Source of the DNA: a virus | Length of the DNA stretch: 32,742 nt | Direction: 5' to 3' (one strand) | Virus record (IMG/VR): IMGVR_UViG_3300028388_003030 | Span: 1 to 32,742 of that record | Shown: positions 1 to 7,855 of the stretch, in pieces | Position numbering within the stretch: the stretch's first letter is position 1 | Layout of the letters: every line of letters starts with the position of its first letter | Position numbers and translations under genes: made by a program | Notes under the pieces: generated by a model | What the model saw: only the letters and a program-made list of their open reading frames with translations | The model's database searches: none | Told to the model about the DNA's origin: nothing

Positions 1-1
1 C

Positions 2-451
2 TTAACAGATGAGCAGCGTACAGCGGAAATCTGCTTAGAAGCTGTTAAGAATTATGGGTATGCTGTTGAGTACTTAACAGATGAGCAGCGTACAGCGGAA
101 GTCTGCGTAGAAGCTGTTAAGCAGCATGGATATGTTGTTAATTACTTAACAGATGATCAGCGTACTCCTGAATTATGCCTAGAAGCTGTTAGGAATGATG
201 GATACGCCGTTGGTTACTTAACAAATGAGCAGCGTACAGCGGAAGTCTGCTTAGAAGCTGTTAAGCAGACAGGCTATGCAATTCAGTACTTAACAGATGA
301 TCAGCGTACTTCTGAATTATGCTTAGAAGCTGTTAAGCAGAATGGGTATGCGATTAAGCACTTAACAGATGAACAACGTACAGCGGAAGTATGCTTGGAA
401 GCTGTTAAGCAGAATGGGTGTGCTGTTGATTACTTAACAGATGAGCAGAAA
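2..451 (+). repeat. 72-bp tandem coding repeats
   Basis: Copies begin at 2, 74, 146, 218, 290 and 362, and a partial one at 434. Each keeps the reading frame and starts with TTAACAGATGAGCAG or a close variant. The array continues past the left edge of the window. The high DNA identity makes it prone to slippage and to assembly collapse. Confidence 0.9.
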
Positions 452-466
452 GGATATTTAAAATAA
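2..466 (+). CDS. DUF4116-like repeat protein, 3' end only
   Basis: The 5' end lies outside the window; the visible 154 residues run to a TAA at 464-466. The protein consists of six complete 24-residue repeats plus a short seventh, each with the pattern LTDEQRTxEhCLEAVKxxGY. This matches my memory of DUF4116-type repeats, found in intracellular bacteria, large viruses and some phages and predicted to be alpha-helical solenoids. No catalytic motif is visible. The last repeat is cut to LTDEQKGYLK before the stop. The repeats are nearly identical in DNA, so copy number has probably changed recently. Function unknown; a protein-binding role is inference only. Confidence 0.75.
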   Translation, partial: LTDEQRTAEICLEAVKNYGYAVEYLTDEQRTAEVCVEAVKQHGYVVNYLTDDQRTPELCLEAVRNDGYAVGYLTNEQRTAEVCLEAVKQTGYAIQYLTDDQRTSELCLEAVKQNGYAIKHLTDEQRTAEVCLEAVKQNGCAVDYLTDEQKGYLK

Positions 467-471
467 TAATT

Positions 472-505
472 ACCTGTTTGGATAGCAATATCCAATCAGG
501 TTTTC
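472..505 (+). terminator. Rho-independent terminator after the repeat protein
   Basis: A 13-bp stem with one mismatch (472-484 with 489-501) and a GCAA loop is followed by a short T run, six bases after the stop codon of the repeat gene. It should end that transcript and separate it from the gene at 570. Confidence 0.75.
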
Positions 506-569
506 CCGTATGTAGAAGCAACTTATTTTTTGTTTCTAATCAAAATTTAAATTCAGAAGGAGGTACTTT

Positions 570-1133
570 ATGTACTCAAAAATTAAAACACTGCAAATCA
601 ATGCAGGTATTATCAAATTTCAAACAACTGACATGGCAGAGCCAATTACAATCTATCATAAAGAACATATTGAATACTCTGATAAGTTCTTTGTAGAGCA
701 AACAAACACATTTGCTGTAGATAAATCAGGCGAATCTTTTAATATCCGATGCTTTAAAAATAATATTTACATAAGCAATAATATTGATCTTATTTGTAAG
801 ATTTATGTTCCACAGAAGGTCAAGTATCTTATAAACAAAGATATATTAAACAAAGAAGATGGATTTTCACTAGAATACAGAAAACATCTAAGAACTGAAT
901 ATTCTTGTGAGCGTCATGTATTTCTATCATTTAATTACATTCCAGAAGATTATGAAAGTCTTGTAGAAAAAGCTAGAACAATTTGCAAGAAGTATTCAAG
1001 TGGTGTTTATAATCAACCAATTCTTTGTTGTTACTTTGATGAAGATCGAGAGAAATTATTTTACGCTATCGTTAAAGATAACATATCCGTAGAAAACGGC
1101 TATCTATCATTGACTCCGAATGTATGGGAGTGA
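570..1133 (+). CDS. Hypothetical protein, 187 aa
   Basis: The ATG at 570 follows a strong AAGGAGG site at the right spacing, so the start is secure. I do not recognise a family. The sequence is soluble, mixed alpha/beta, with scattered Cys and no signal peptide or membrane segment. An acidic patch (YIPEDYESLVEKA) precedes a predicted strand region (NQPILCCYFDEDREKLFYAIV). It is followed four bases later by a small membrane protein and then a third unknown gene, so the three probably form one operon between the terminators at 472 and 1947. Confidence 0.75.
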   Translation: MYSKIKTLQINAGIIKFQTTDMAEPITIYHKEHIEYSDKFFVEQTNTFAVDKSGESFNIRCFKNNIYISNNIDLICKIYVPQKVKYLINKDILNKEDGFSLEYRKHLRTEYSCERHVFLSFNYIPEDYESLVEKARTICKKYSSGVYNQPILCCYFDEDREKLFYAIVKDNISVENGYLSLTPNVWE

Positions 1134-1137
1134 GCAT

Positions 1138-1356
1138 ATGGACTATGAAACATTTGTTGATCTTTGTGGCTCCTTATTTGAACTTGGTTTATTATTATTA
1201 GGAATCTTTTTTGCTATTTTGAGAATAATAATAATATGCTGGGTGATTATTACATTTTTAAGGCTGATTGTCCCAATATTCATAATATCTGTATTTTCGC
1301 CTAGCTTTGGGATAACTTGTTTTAAAACTGTGGTAGATTTATTTAAGAAAGGATGA
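1138..1356 (+). CDS. Small membrane protein, 72 aa
   Basis: I place the start at the ATG at 1138, behind GGGAGTGAG, rather than at the in-frame ATG at 1120, which would overlap the previous gene and lacks a ribosome site. Two hydrophobic stretches, about residues 10-30 (LFELGLLLLGIFFAIL) and 32-55 (IIICWVIITFLRLIVPIFII), look like a helical hairpin in the inner membrane. There is no signal peptidase site or catalytic motif. A holin-like or host-takeover role is possible but unsupported; the recognisable lysis genes are far away at 28.4-31.5 kb. Confidence 0.65.
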   Translation: MDYETFVDLCGSLFELGLLLLGIFFAILRIIIICWVIITFLRLIVPIFIISVFSPSFGITCFKTVVDLFKKG

Positions 1357-1359
1357 GCA

Positions 1360-1941
1360 ATGAAAAAATGCTGTCAGAATGTAAATATACAAAAAATAGT
1401 TAATCATCATGAGAACAAAACTATTCCTATTTGTTGTACAAGATGCATAAACATAGTTGAGCATTTAATAAAAGTCGAAAATGAATGCGATATAAACAAA
1501 CTAGATATCATTATTGATACCAACAATAAACTCAAGCTCGTTTTAATCAAAACAAATACTGTCGAACAAGAAATGACAGATATAATTAATCAGATTGAAA
1601 CTATGTTTATCTGCATAAATCTTAATCAAGACTTATCAGAGTTATCTTTTGATAATAACAAGACAATCCTGGTTGATAAGAATTATACGGATATCGGCAA
1701 GGCGCTTATTGCTGAATTATATAATGAAGAAATATTAACAACAAAGGATATTAAATATGTCATAGCACATCTTAACAATGATTCTATATTAAAAGACAAA
1801 AGTTTTAACAACTATGAACACATAGATGTTAAAACAAGCTTAGGGCACTATCAAGCTATAAGAATTCTTAAAGAATATAATCTAACAGAATTCCAACTAG
1901 AACTGCAAAAATCTATAGAAGTGCCATTAAATATTAACTAG
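1360..1941 (+). CDS. Hypothetical Cys/His-containing protein, 193 aa
   Basis: The ATG at 1360 sits behind AAAGGATGAG. The N-terminal 45 residues are rich in Cys and His (KKCCQNVNIQ, then NHHENKT, then ICCTRC), suggesting metal binding, but the spacing fits no zinc-finger class I know. The rest is mixed alpha/beta with an acidic character. Last gene of the plus-strand group, ending just before the bidirectional terminator. No family recognised. Confidence 0.7.
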   Translation: MKKCCQNVNIQKIVNHHENKTIPICCTRCINIVEHLIKVENECDINKLDIIIDTNNKLKLVLIKTNTVEQEMTDIINQIETMFICINLNQDLSELSFDNNKTILVDKNYTDIGKALIAELYNEEILTTKDIKYVIAHLNNDSILKDKSFNNYEHIDVKTSLGHYQAIRILKEYNLTEFQLELQKSIEVPLNIN

Positions 1942-1946
1942 AATGC

Positions 1947-1990
1947 AAAAAAAAATATAGCCCGCTGGGAAAATCCAGCGGGTTATTTTT
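1947..1990. terminator. Bidirectional terminator between convergent genes
   Basis: A perfect 8-bp GC-rich stem (CCCGCTGG at 1961-1968, CCAGCGGG at 1975-1982) extends by A-T and G-U pairs. A run of A precedes it and a run of T follows it. It can therefore stop the plus-strand group ending at 1941 and the long minus-strand operon ending at 1999. Confidence 0.9.
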
Positions 1991-1998
1991 TTGTAAAT

Positions 1999-2565
1999 TT
2001 ACAAATCATCCAAGTCGATTTTACTGATATTAACATCCAAATCCTCTAATTCTTTTTTCATTTCTTCCGCAATGTCATTGTCTGTATCTATGTTTTCTTC
2101 TTCTACAATGACAGCATCACTAGTGTTGGTTTTTAAAAAGGCATTAACTTTATCCAAGACAGATTTTTTAATTTCTTGTAAACCTTCTACTTCGTTTTTA
2201 ACACCACTTTGTTCTAATTTTTCTTGGTTTGCATTTTCTCTAACATATACATTTAATACAGATTCCAGTGCATCTATCTTGTTTAACACTTTCATGTTAG
2301 CGTTATTAATGTACTTAAACAATGACATAGTTTGTTGCACGCTGAGTTCTTTCAAATATTCAGCTTCAAATATTTTAGCCTCTAATGCATCAATCCATCG
2401 CTTCATGCGCCTAATAAGTTCAATTCTGGCCTCGGTTGCTGCCTTTAATGTATCAAATATAGCAGCTTTCCTCACCGACAATAGCTTATTATCAACGGTA
2501 GCCAACTGCTGTTGTTCTTTTTCAATTAAACTTAAATCGTTTTTTGTTATATTTACTAAGCTCAT
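1999..2565 (-). CDS. Hypothetical coiled-coil protein with acidic tail, 188 aa
   Basis: Starts at the ATG at 2565 behind AAGGGTGG; an upstream in-frame TTG at 2571 is a weaker option. The protein is almost entirely helical, with heptad-like stretches around residues 10-60 and 85-140. It ends in an acidic tail with the LDD motif (ELEDLDVNISKIDLDDL). Similar acidic LDD stretches occur in the SSB-like protein and the SNF2-like helicase of this operon. Last gene of the long minus-strand operon. No family recognised. Confidence 0.7.
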   Translation of the reverse strand: MSLVNITKNDLSLIEKEQQQLATVDNKLLSVRKAAIFDTLKAATEARIELIRRMKRWIDALEAKIFEAEYLKELSVQQTMSLFKYINNANMKVLNKIDALESVLNVYVRENANQEKLEQSGVKNEVEGLQEIKKSVLDKVNAFLKTNTSDAVIVEEENIDTDNDIAEEMKKELEDLDVNISKIDLDDL

Positions 2566-2854
2566 ATTCAATCGCCACCCTTTGTTCTTTTGTCAGTGGT
2601 AATAGGTCAACAACTTGTTTGACATAATCAGAATAATCAACGTGTATAAACTTATCAACCATCAATATATGATTTATGTAATTAAACAAACCTTTTTTTT
2701 GGTTGTTTGTTAGTTTAGTTTTGTTTACAATTGTTCTTATTTTTTTAAGATTATCTGTTTTCTTTATTAATAAAAATACCCGAACAATTTCTTCTTCAGG
2801 TATTTGCTCATCATCAATATTGATGCTTTTAATTAATCGCTTTATGGCTTGCAT
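2522..2854 (-). CDS. Hypothetical protein, 110 aa
   Basis: The ATG at 2854 overlaps the end of the flap exonuclease by 13 bases and has no clear ribosome site, so translation is probably coupled to that gene. It overlaps the next gene by 44 bases. The sequence is short, charged and helical (EEEIVRVFLLIKKTDNLKKI), with a basic C-terminus ending KKRFKFN. No domain recognised. Tight coupling to the exonuclease suggests a DNA-replication accessory, as inference. Confidence 0.65.
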   Translation of the reverse strand: MQAIKRLIKSINIDDEQIPEEEIVRVFLLIKKTDNLKKIRTIVNKTKLTNNQKKGLFNYINHILMVDKFIHVDYSDYVKQVVDLLPLTKEQRVAIEYELSKYNKKRFKFN

Positions 2855-3714
2855 TGATCATAAACTTCAGATATGCCATACTCACATAGTAACGCAAAAA
2901 GTGCATTATTGTCAATTCCTAATACAGATTTAACCTTTTCTTTAACAAGTTCTTGTAGTCGTTTATCATTTTTTACCAATGATAAATCCATTAACTGTTT
3001 GTTTAATTCCATTTGTTTTGCATCAAAACTAAGAAATTTTTCATCAGTTTTTGTAAGCTTCTTTTTCGCTTTCAATGCATTACAAATGTCTGTATAACTA
3101 CCATATTTATTTATGTATTTCATGGCTGTCTTTTCACCAACACCATTAATACCAGGTATGTTATCGGAATCATCCCCACACATACATTTCATATCCAAAT
3201 AAAACTCTTGTGCTATCCCAAAAACTTGTTGAAAATTAGTTGATGTAATTTCAATCTTTTTATTTGGACTATATACTGAGATATTTCTACTGACTAGTTG
3301 TGGGAAATCACCATCTGTAGAATATATCTTGACTAGGTGACGATTACAAAGCATAAACGATAACATTGCGATATAATCATCCGCTTCGTAGCCGTCGCCT
3401 TCAAGTACTCGTAATTTCATATTACGACAAATAGCAATAAACGATGGAAATACTTTACCATACATCTCTAGTTGTTTTTCTGTAAGAGATGATTTTCTAT
3501 GGCCTTTATATTCTGGATATAATGCTAATCTTTTTTCACTCTTACAAGTATCAAATGTCATTATTACCTGACTATCTTTCAGTGAACCATTCTTAAGCTG
3601 TAAAAATGGTCTAAGAACACCTAACAAACTTGCATGAAAGTTATCTTCTACATAACCATGATAAAATGTTCTTCTGAAAAAATTATTTCCATCAATTATA
3701 GATATTTTAGCCAC
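2842..3714 (-). CDS. 5'-3' flap exonuclease, T4 RNase H / T5 exonuclease family
   Basis: Removes RNA primers and 5' flaps during lagging-strand synthesis. The acidic metal-binding residues of the FEN superfamily are visible: D8 (IIDGNN), D55 (MTFDTC), E110, D112 and D113 (YEADDY), D134 and D136 (STDGDF), then D181, D182 and D184 (GDDSDNIPG). A helix-3-turn-helix DNA-binding motif follows (GINGVGEKTA, about 188-197). At 290 aa it is close to T4 RNase H. The start is GTG at 3712-3714, placing the first strand MAKISIIDGNN at the family's usual N-terminus, with GGAGT upstream. A conserved element lies about 50 nt before the start. The ligase of the same operon would seal the nicks it leaves. Confidence 0.93.
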   Translation of the reverse strand: MAKISIIDGNNFFRRTFYHGYVEDNFHASLLGVLRPFLQLKNGSLKDSQVIMTFDTCKSEKRLALYPEYKGHRKSSLTEKQLEMYGKVFPSFIAICRNMKLRVLEGDGYEADDYIAMLSFMLCNRHLVKIYSTDGDFPQLVSRNISVYSPNKKIEITSTNFQQVFGIAQEFYLDMKCMCGDDSDNIPGINGVGEKTAMKYINKYGSYTDICNALKAKKKLTKTDEKFLSFDAKQMELNKQLMDLSLVKNDKRLQELVKEKVKSVLGIDNNALFALLCEYGISEVYDQCKP

Positions 3715-3762
3715 GATATAAAATTACTCCTATTCATTTTTATTAACAACTATTCATGGTTG

Positions 3763-3796
3763 CTAACTGGATTATACGTCAAATGAAGAATCTTCG
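3763..3796 (-). promoter_or_regulatory. Upstream element, copy C (exonuclease)
   Basis: On the minus strand this reads GATTCTTCAT, then TTGACGTATAATCCAGT. It resembles copies at 10000-10037 and 20763-20800, which share GACGTATA(T/A)TC and a preceding TTC-rich box. The TATAAT (3771-3776) lies 56 nt before the exonuclease start. The hairpin of the other two copies is largely lost here, which favours a promoter -10 reading for this copy. Confidence 0.45.
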
Positions 3797-3806
3797 ACGC
3801 AAGAAA

Positions 3807-4100
3807 TTATCTATTCTTGAGAGCTTTTTTTGCTCTGGCTGCTGCCATTGCTTCAAGACGTTTTTTTGTCACTTCTGCTTTTCTTTCAGGTGTCATGTTA
3901 AGTTTTAATACCGGGAGCTTTTTAACATCATCCTGAATAAGTTTTCGTAGATGTTTGGCTATCTTTGCCATGTTGTTCAGCAATTTTCTAGAAACCTTTG
4001 CTGATTTTTTTTGTTTGTCGTGTGAAAACTTGTAAATTTCTCCACGCAAAACTGTCATATTTTCTTCCAGCTGAATTATATAAGTTTCGTAATTAACCAT
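3807..4100 (-). CDS. Small basic protein, 97 aa
   Basis: The ATG at 4100 is behind an ideal AGGAG site. The protein is rich in Lys and Arg, with a helical first half (ENMTVLRGEIYKFSHDKQKK) and a C-terminal KKRLEAMAAARAKKALKNR tail resembling histone-H1-like or nucleoid-binding tails. DNA or RNA binding is likely from charge alone. No family recognised. Confidence 0.7.
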   Translation of the reverse strand: MVNYETYIIQLEENMTVLRGEIYKFSHDKQKKSAKVSRKLLNNMAKIAKHLRKLIQDDVKKLPVLKLNMTPERKAEVTKKRLEAMAAARAKKALKNR

Positions 4101-4162
4101 AATAAACTCCTAATGGGTAAGATATGTTTCATTATATATCAGTTCGTTTATTGTGTCAATAT

Positions 4163-4522
4163 TTATTTTTCTGCTTTCTTAAACATTTCTTTCAATTCTT
4201 TTTCAAGTTCTTCCAATGATTCAATATCATCTATCACAGTAATACAATGAACATATTCGACACTATAGTATCTTTCTTCTTCCATAATACCATATGTGGC
4301 TATCATCGCTCTTTCTTTGCTAGTTGTTTTTTTAATAGTTGGGTCTTTTGGTGCAAGTGTTTTAACGATTGCACCTTCTTTTTTAAAGTGCAGGTATTTT
4401 CTGGTGAATATCACACTTGGTTCATCAAAAGGCTGAAATACCTGTACTCCGTCTTTAAATAAAATACGAATCACTGGTTTCTTGTCTTTAATTGTTTGCA
4501 AAATCAACGGTAGTTTATTCAT
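4163..4522 (-). CDS. Hypothetical protein, 119 aa
   Basis: I choose the ATG at 4522 because AAGGGG lies just upstream; it overlaps the ligase stop by eight bases. The first half is beta-rich (PVIRILFKDGVQVFQPFDEPSV) and the end is an acidic helix (ESLEELEKELKEMFKKAEK). No catalytic motif or family recognised. Overlap with the ligase gene suggests coupled translation. Confidence 0.7.
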   Translation of the reverse strand: MNKLPLILQTIKDKKPVIRILFKDGVQVFQPFDEPSVIFTRKYLHFKKEGAIVKTLAPKDPTIKKTTSKERAMIATYGIMEEERYYSVEYVHCITVIDDIESLEELEKELKEMFKKAEK

Positions 4523-5765
4523 CTGATTCCCCTTTGTCTGTTCTGATAGTTTCAAACACTGGATGTCTAAGACTTCCTGTTTTTGTTAATTCCATGTAGC
4601 TTATTTCACAAATTTTACCTATAATTTCTTTCCTTTTTTCCCAGAATTCTTTCCTTTCTGATTCTGTAAACCCAGAACCACAACGAACTGTTGTATTTTT
4701 GTATTTTAAAATAAATCCACCCAAACTATTTTCAAACTGAGTGCCTTTTTCTCCTGAAAATGTATCTAAAATCTCCAAATCTATTGTGTTTTTGTCTTTA
4801 AACTTCAACCAGAAATTACTTCTTTTTGCTTCATATTTACTGAGAGGATGCTTAATGATAATCCCTTCAGCACCAAGATCAATATACTTTCTAGCGATAG
4901 AAGAAATTAACGGATAATCTTTTTTAACTTTGAAGTATTTTATAAATGAAATACAGTTAGAATTAAGTTTTTCACTCATATTATTCATCAACATAACTCT
5001 GTTTGCTAATGGCTCATTGCCCCAATTGATTACATCAAATATCTTGTATTTAACTGAATTTCTTATGTAGATAGAATCCATTGTTACATTTTTACGATTA
5101 ACAACTCTCATCAACTGTTGAAAGTTATTGCTGTATATTTCACCATCTAATTTATTACCTTCAAATAATTCGTAGTTGGTTAATATATCAGCTTTAATTC
5201 TATCTGTTAAGAATGTCTGTAGTTCTTTGCCATTCCTAGAATAGAAGTTTATTTCTTCTTTGCTTTTAACATCGCAAATACACCTGACGCCGTCTATCTT
5301 CACGTTATAGTAGCACCAATCAGTATCAGAAAAGTTATTTATCCATCGCTTTTCATCTTGCTTGAATGCAAGCATCACAGGAAAATCTGGTATTAATTCT
5401 TCCCCAAATGCTTTATTGATTAACTTTCTGTTAATACCTATATTAAGGTCTCTGTCAATCACATTCAAAATCAATTTAGACGCACGAGCTGTATAACGTC
5501 TAAGCTCCATTGCTATAGCTTTTAACTTATCGTTTCTACCAGAAAGCTTTTGCAAGGTTTCAAAAAACAATAAATCTATTTCTTCAACAAAACCATAGCC
5601 CGGTATTTTTACACCATTGTTAGTTACGTTAAAAACAACATCATTTGAATAAGCATACCAAAGCAATAGTTTTAAGCGATCTTGATCGGGATAACTTCTA
5701 AGAAGCTCAATCTTTTTTGTGCTCCTCGGTTCGTTTCTTATCGCTTCTATGACTTCGACTAACAT
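4515..5765 (-). CDS. ATP-dependent DNA ligase
   Basis: Seals nicks using ATP. The nucleotidyltransferase motifs appear in order: motif I with the adenylated lysine K156 (VKIDGVR), motif III with E209 (KLDGEIYS), motif IV with E300 (GAEGIIIKHP), and motif V K321/K323 (FWLKFKDK). An N-terminal helical DNA-binding region (1-130) and a C-terminal OB-fold region (about 325-416) complete the usual layout. At 416 aa it is somewhat shorter than T4 gp30. The start is ATG at 5765 behind AAAGGAC. It overlaps its neighbours on both sides, consistent with one operon with the flap exonuclease downstream. Confidence 0.95.
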   Translation of the reverse strand: MLVEVIEAIRNEPRSTKKIELLRSYPDQDRLKLLLWYAYSNDVVFNVTNNGVKIPGYGFVEEIDLLFFETLQKLSGRNDKLKAIAMELRRYTARASKLILNVIDRDLNIGINRKLINKAFGEELIPDFPVMLAFKQDEKRWINNFSDTDWCYYNVKIDGVRCICDVKSKEEINFYSRNGKELQTFLTDRIKADILTNYELFEGNKLDGEIYSNNFQQLMRVVNRKNVTMDSIYIRNSVKYKIFDVINWGNEPLANRVMLMNNMSEKLNSNCISFIKYFKVKKDYPLISSIARKYIDLGAEGIIIKHPLSKYEAKRSNFWLKFKDKNTIDLEILDTFSGEKGTQFENSLGGFILKYKNTTVRCGSGFTESERKEFWEKRKEIIGKICEISYMELTKTGSLRHPVFETIRTDKGESDE

Positions 5766-6108
5766 GGTCTTTGTCCTTTAATTTAATTATCTCTTTATTA
5801 AGTTTATCATATCTTTGGCTAAGAATCAAGAGAAATTTTAAATTTTTGAATATCCAGCGTTGAAATTTTAAAAAATCCATAACTGATTTCATTTCATATT
5901 TATCATACATTTTAAAAAAAATAGATGTAGAAAAAGCAAACATTAATGAAACGAATCTAGTGTAATCACATGCGTTCATAAACACACATTCATATAACAA
6001 CGCCATATACTTATCATAAACAGTAGGAACCAATATTTTCTTTGGTACCCAGTGTTTATATCCTAACCATCGAAGTATTTTACTTTTTTCTTCAGACAAC
6101 TTTGGCAA
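5707..6108 (-). CDS. Hypothetical protein, 133 aa
   Basis: No ATG occurs until far inside the frame. I place the start at the TTG at 6108, nine bases after AGGGGGG; another TTG at 6132 has no ribosome site. It overlaps the Rad50 C-terminal half by 17 bases and the ligase by 59. It has one fairly hydrophobic stretch (MNACDYTRFVSLMFAFSTSI) that is probably a buried helix, and a strongly basic tail (SRSHRSDKKRTEEHKKD). No family recognised. Confidence 0.55.
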   Translation of the reverse strand: MPKLSEEKSKILRWLGYKHWVPKKILVPTVYDKYMALLYECVFMNACDYTRFVSLMFAFSTSIFFKMYDKYEMKSVMDFLKFQRWIFKNLKFLLILSQRYDKLNKEIIKLKDKDHVSRSHRSDKKRTEEHKKD

Positions 6109-6688
6109 TTGTTGTATCCCCCCTAAGCTCAAATACGTAATTTTTATCAGCAGATTCCATTAACTGTTCAATATGAGTAACTATTATAAACTGTAATCCC
6201 ATTTCAATTGAAATCGTTTTTAGCCATTTGATGGCAAATTCTCTACGAATCGCATCTATGTTTTTAAACGGCTCATCCAATATAAGAACCTGTTCTATTT
6301 GTCCTTTAAATATACAAAGGTAGCTTATTCTCAAACAAATACTTATTATATCTAAGACACCACCACCCTTGCTATCATCTAACGGTGTAATCACGCCATT
6401 TGTTTCTACATATGGAACGTAATAAAGACCACGTTTATTCTTATTTGGTATCAGTTTGAATATTATTTCTTTATCTGGAAACACTGTTTTAAGTGCCATA
6501 TTTGCAATGCTTTCAATCTTGGCCTTAACAGATGTTCTTGTATATTCAGAGAATGAGAATAAGAACTGAACTGTGTTTGTAATCAATGATAGCTCTGATG
6601 TTATATCAGTTTGTCGTTTTTCTAATAACGATATTTGTTCTACATAACCAGATATCTTTGATTTAACTTTATTCCATCTATCAATCAT
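6092..6688 (-). CDS. Rad50/SbcC (gp46-like) C-terminal ATPase half
   Basis: Carries the C-terminal half of an ABC/SMC-type ATPase: a short coiled-coil (1-35), the signature-like motif DDSKGGGVLDI (104-114), Walker B VLILDEPF with D138 and E139, and the switch histidine H172 (VTHIEQL). It has no Walker A. That motif is in a separate gene at 8020-9351, with the Mre11 gene and two small genes in between. The ATG at 6688 overlaps the coiled-coil gene by eight bases. Complex formation with the N-terminal half is expected, since ABC sites need Walker A and signature from two lobes, but is inference. Confidence 0.88.
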   Translation of the reverse strand: MIDRWNKVKSKISGYVEQISLLEKRQTDITSELSLITNTVQFLFSFSEYTRTSVKAKIESIANMALKTVFPDKEIIFKLIPNKNKRGLYYVPYVETNGVITPLDDSKGGGVLDIISICLRISYLCIFKGQIEQVLILDEPFKNIDAIRREFAIKWLKTISIEMGLQFIIVTHIEQLMESADKNYVFELRGDTTIAKVV

Positions 6689-6944
6689 TTATGATATTTT
6701 CAACCTCTGCCAGTTTTGCTTCAAATTTGATTAGCGCAGCTTCTATACCGGACTTCTTTTCATTGATAGTTGATTGCATTTTTTCTAAATTAGAATCAAT
6801 CTCTTCTGGCTTTATACCAAAATCATCGTTAAGGCGTTTATGCAACATCTCTTTTTGTGCTTCTGCCTTTGTTATCACCTGTGATACAGCATCACTTCTC
6901 TTTTTAAGTTCTTCTGCTTTTTGTTTAAGTTCTGTCAAATTCAT
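6681..6944 (-). CDS. Small coiled-coil protein of the Mre11/Rad50 cluster, 87 aa
   Basis: Entirely helical and charged, with heptad-type spacing throughout (LKQKAEELKKRSDAV; EKMQSTINEKKSGIEAAL). The ATG at 6944 shares its A with the Mre11 stop (TAATG), and the stop overlaps the Rad50 C-terminal half. I recall similar short coiled-coil genes beside phage SbcC-like ATPases. Here it may supply part of the descending coiled-coil of a Rad50 split over several polypeptides, which is inference. Confidence 0.75.
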   Translation of the reverse strand: MNLTELKQKAEELKKRSDAVSQVITKAEAQKEMLHKRLNDDFGIKPEEIDSNLEKMQSTINEKKSGIEAALIKFEAKLAEVENIIND

Positions 6945-7855
6945 TACATGTGCTCCATTCTTTCTTGTATAAACTTAATAATATCTTTATCGGTATCCAT
7001 CTTTTCACCAAATATTGCAAGAGATTCGCCGATAGAAACATTACATATATCTGTATCTATAAGATCTATCATCTTTTTTACATTGTCGATAATGTTGGTT
7101 TCTTGTGGTTCTTCTTGTATCTGTTCAACAAATACATTTTTAACAACATCTGCTATTTTAATAAAATGGATTTTGCCATTTTTAAAATACACGTAACATG
7201 GATCACGGTTTATATCAGATGGTGTATTCTTTCTTCTAGCCATTGCACCAGGACTAACAAAGTGAGTATCGCCATTTAAAACTATTCCTTGTTGTGGGTG
7301 ATAATCTGCCAAAAATACATAGTCAAATTTTGTATTAAATTCACTTATCAAAATATGTTCATATGGAATAGACTTTTCTACAATCAAGTGATGTGTCATT
7401 AAAATATTATAATCAAATGATTTATCTACAAAACGCTCGTATCGCTGCGGATTCATATCATTTGGTGCCATTACAATATGCATATTATTTATGTCTACAA
7501 ATGGATCCCCATCTGACAGCGTTATGTTTTTAAATGCATATGCTAATATACTAAGTGGGCTTGATTCTGGATGACCATCATGGCTATAATTACCACGATT
7601 TATAATTATATCAACATCTCTGTAACGACCAAACAAAGAAAATATATCCATCAGTCTTGTCATAGATATTCTTGGTGTATCAAATAAATCCCCACCGATT
7701 AATAGTGGTATTTCCCTTATTTGTGCAATTGCTAGTACATTTCTAATCTTTTTTAAGATAGAAGCATTGTAATCATCTATTCTTGAAACTGGTTGTGCAC
7801 CATAATGACAATCACATATATAAAGAAACTCATTCTTCTGATTTAATTCGTTCAT
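6944..7855 (-). CDS. Mre11/SbcD (gp47-like) phosphoesterase
   Basis: A metallophosphoesterase nuclease that processes DNA ends with Rad50. Metal-binding motifs are D15 and H17 (CDCHYG), D56 and D59 (GGDLFD), N89 to D93 (GNYSHD, where the family usually has GNHD), H155-H156 (MTHH) and H186 (ADYHP, where the family usually has GHxH). I start at the ATG at 7855 because TTAGGA precedes it; an ATG at 7873 lacks a site. The product is 303 aa, near T4 gp47. A helical C-terminal extension (about 255-303) would contact Rad50. The gene lies between the two Rad50 halves. Confidence 0.88.
   Translation of the reverse strand: MNELNQKNEFLYICDCHYGAQPVSRIDDYNASILKKIRNVLAIAQIREIPLLIGGDLFDTPRISMTRLMDIFSLFGRYRDVDIIINRGNYSHDGHPESSPLSILAYAFKNITLSDGDPFVDINNMHIVMAPNDMNPQRYERFVDKSFDYNILMTHHLIVEKSIPYEHILISEFNTKFDYVFLADYHPQQGIVLNGDTHFVSPGAMARRKNTPSDINRDPCYVYFKNGKIHFIKIADVVKNVFVEQIQEEPQETNIIDNVKKMIDLIDTDICNVSIGESLAIFGEKMDTDKDIIKFIQERMEHM

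Noticed and set aside
2072-2602. Plus-strand open frame of 176 codons
   Set aside because: Antisense to two well-placed minus-strand genes; Ser/Phe/Leu-rich composition typical of a shadow frame, and no ribosome site.
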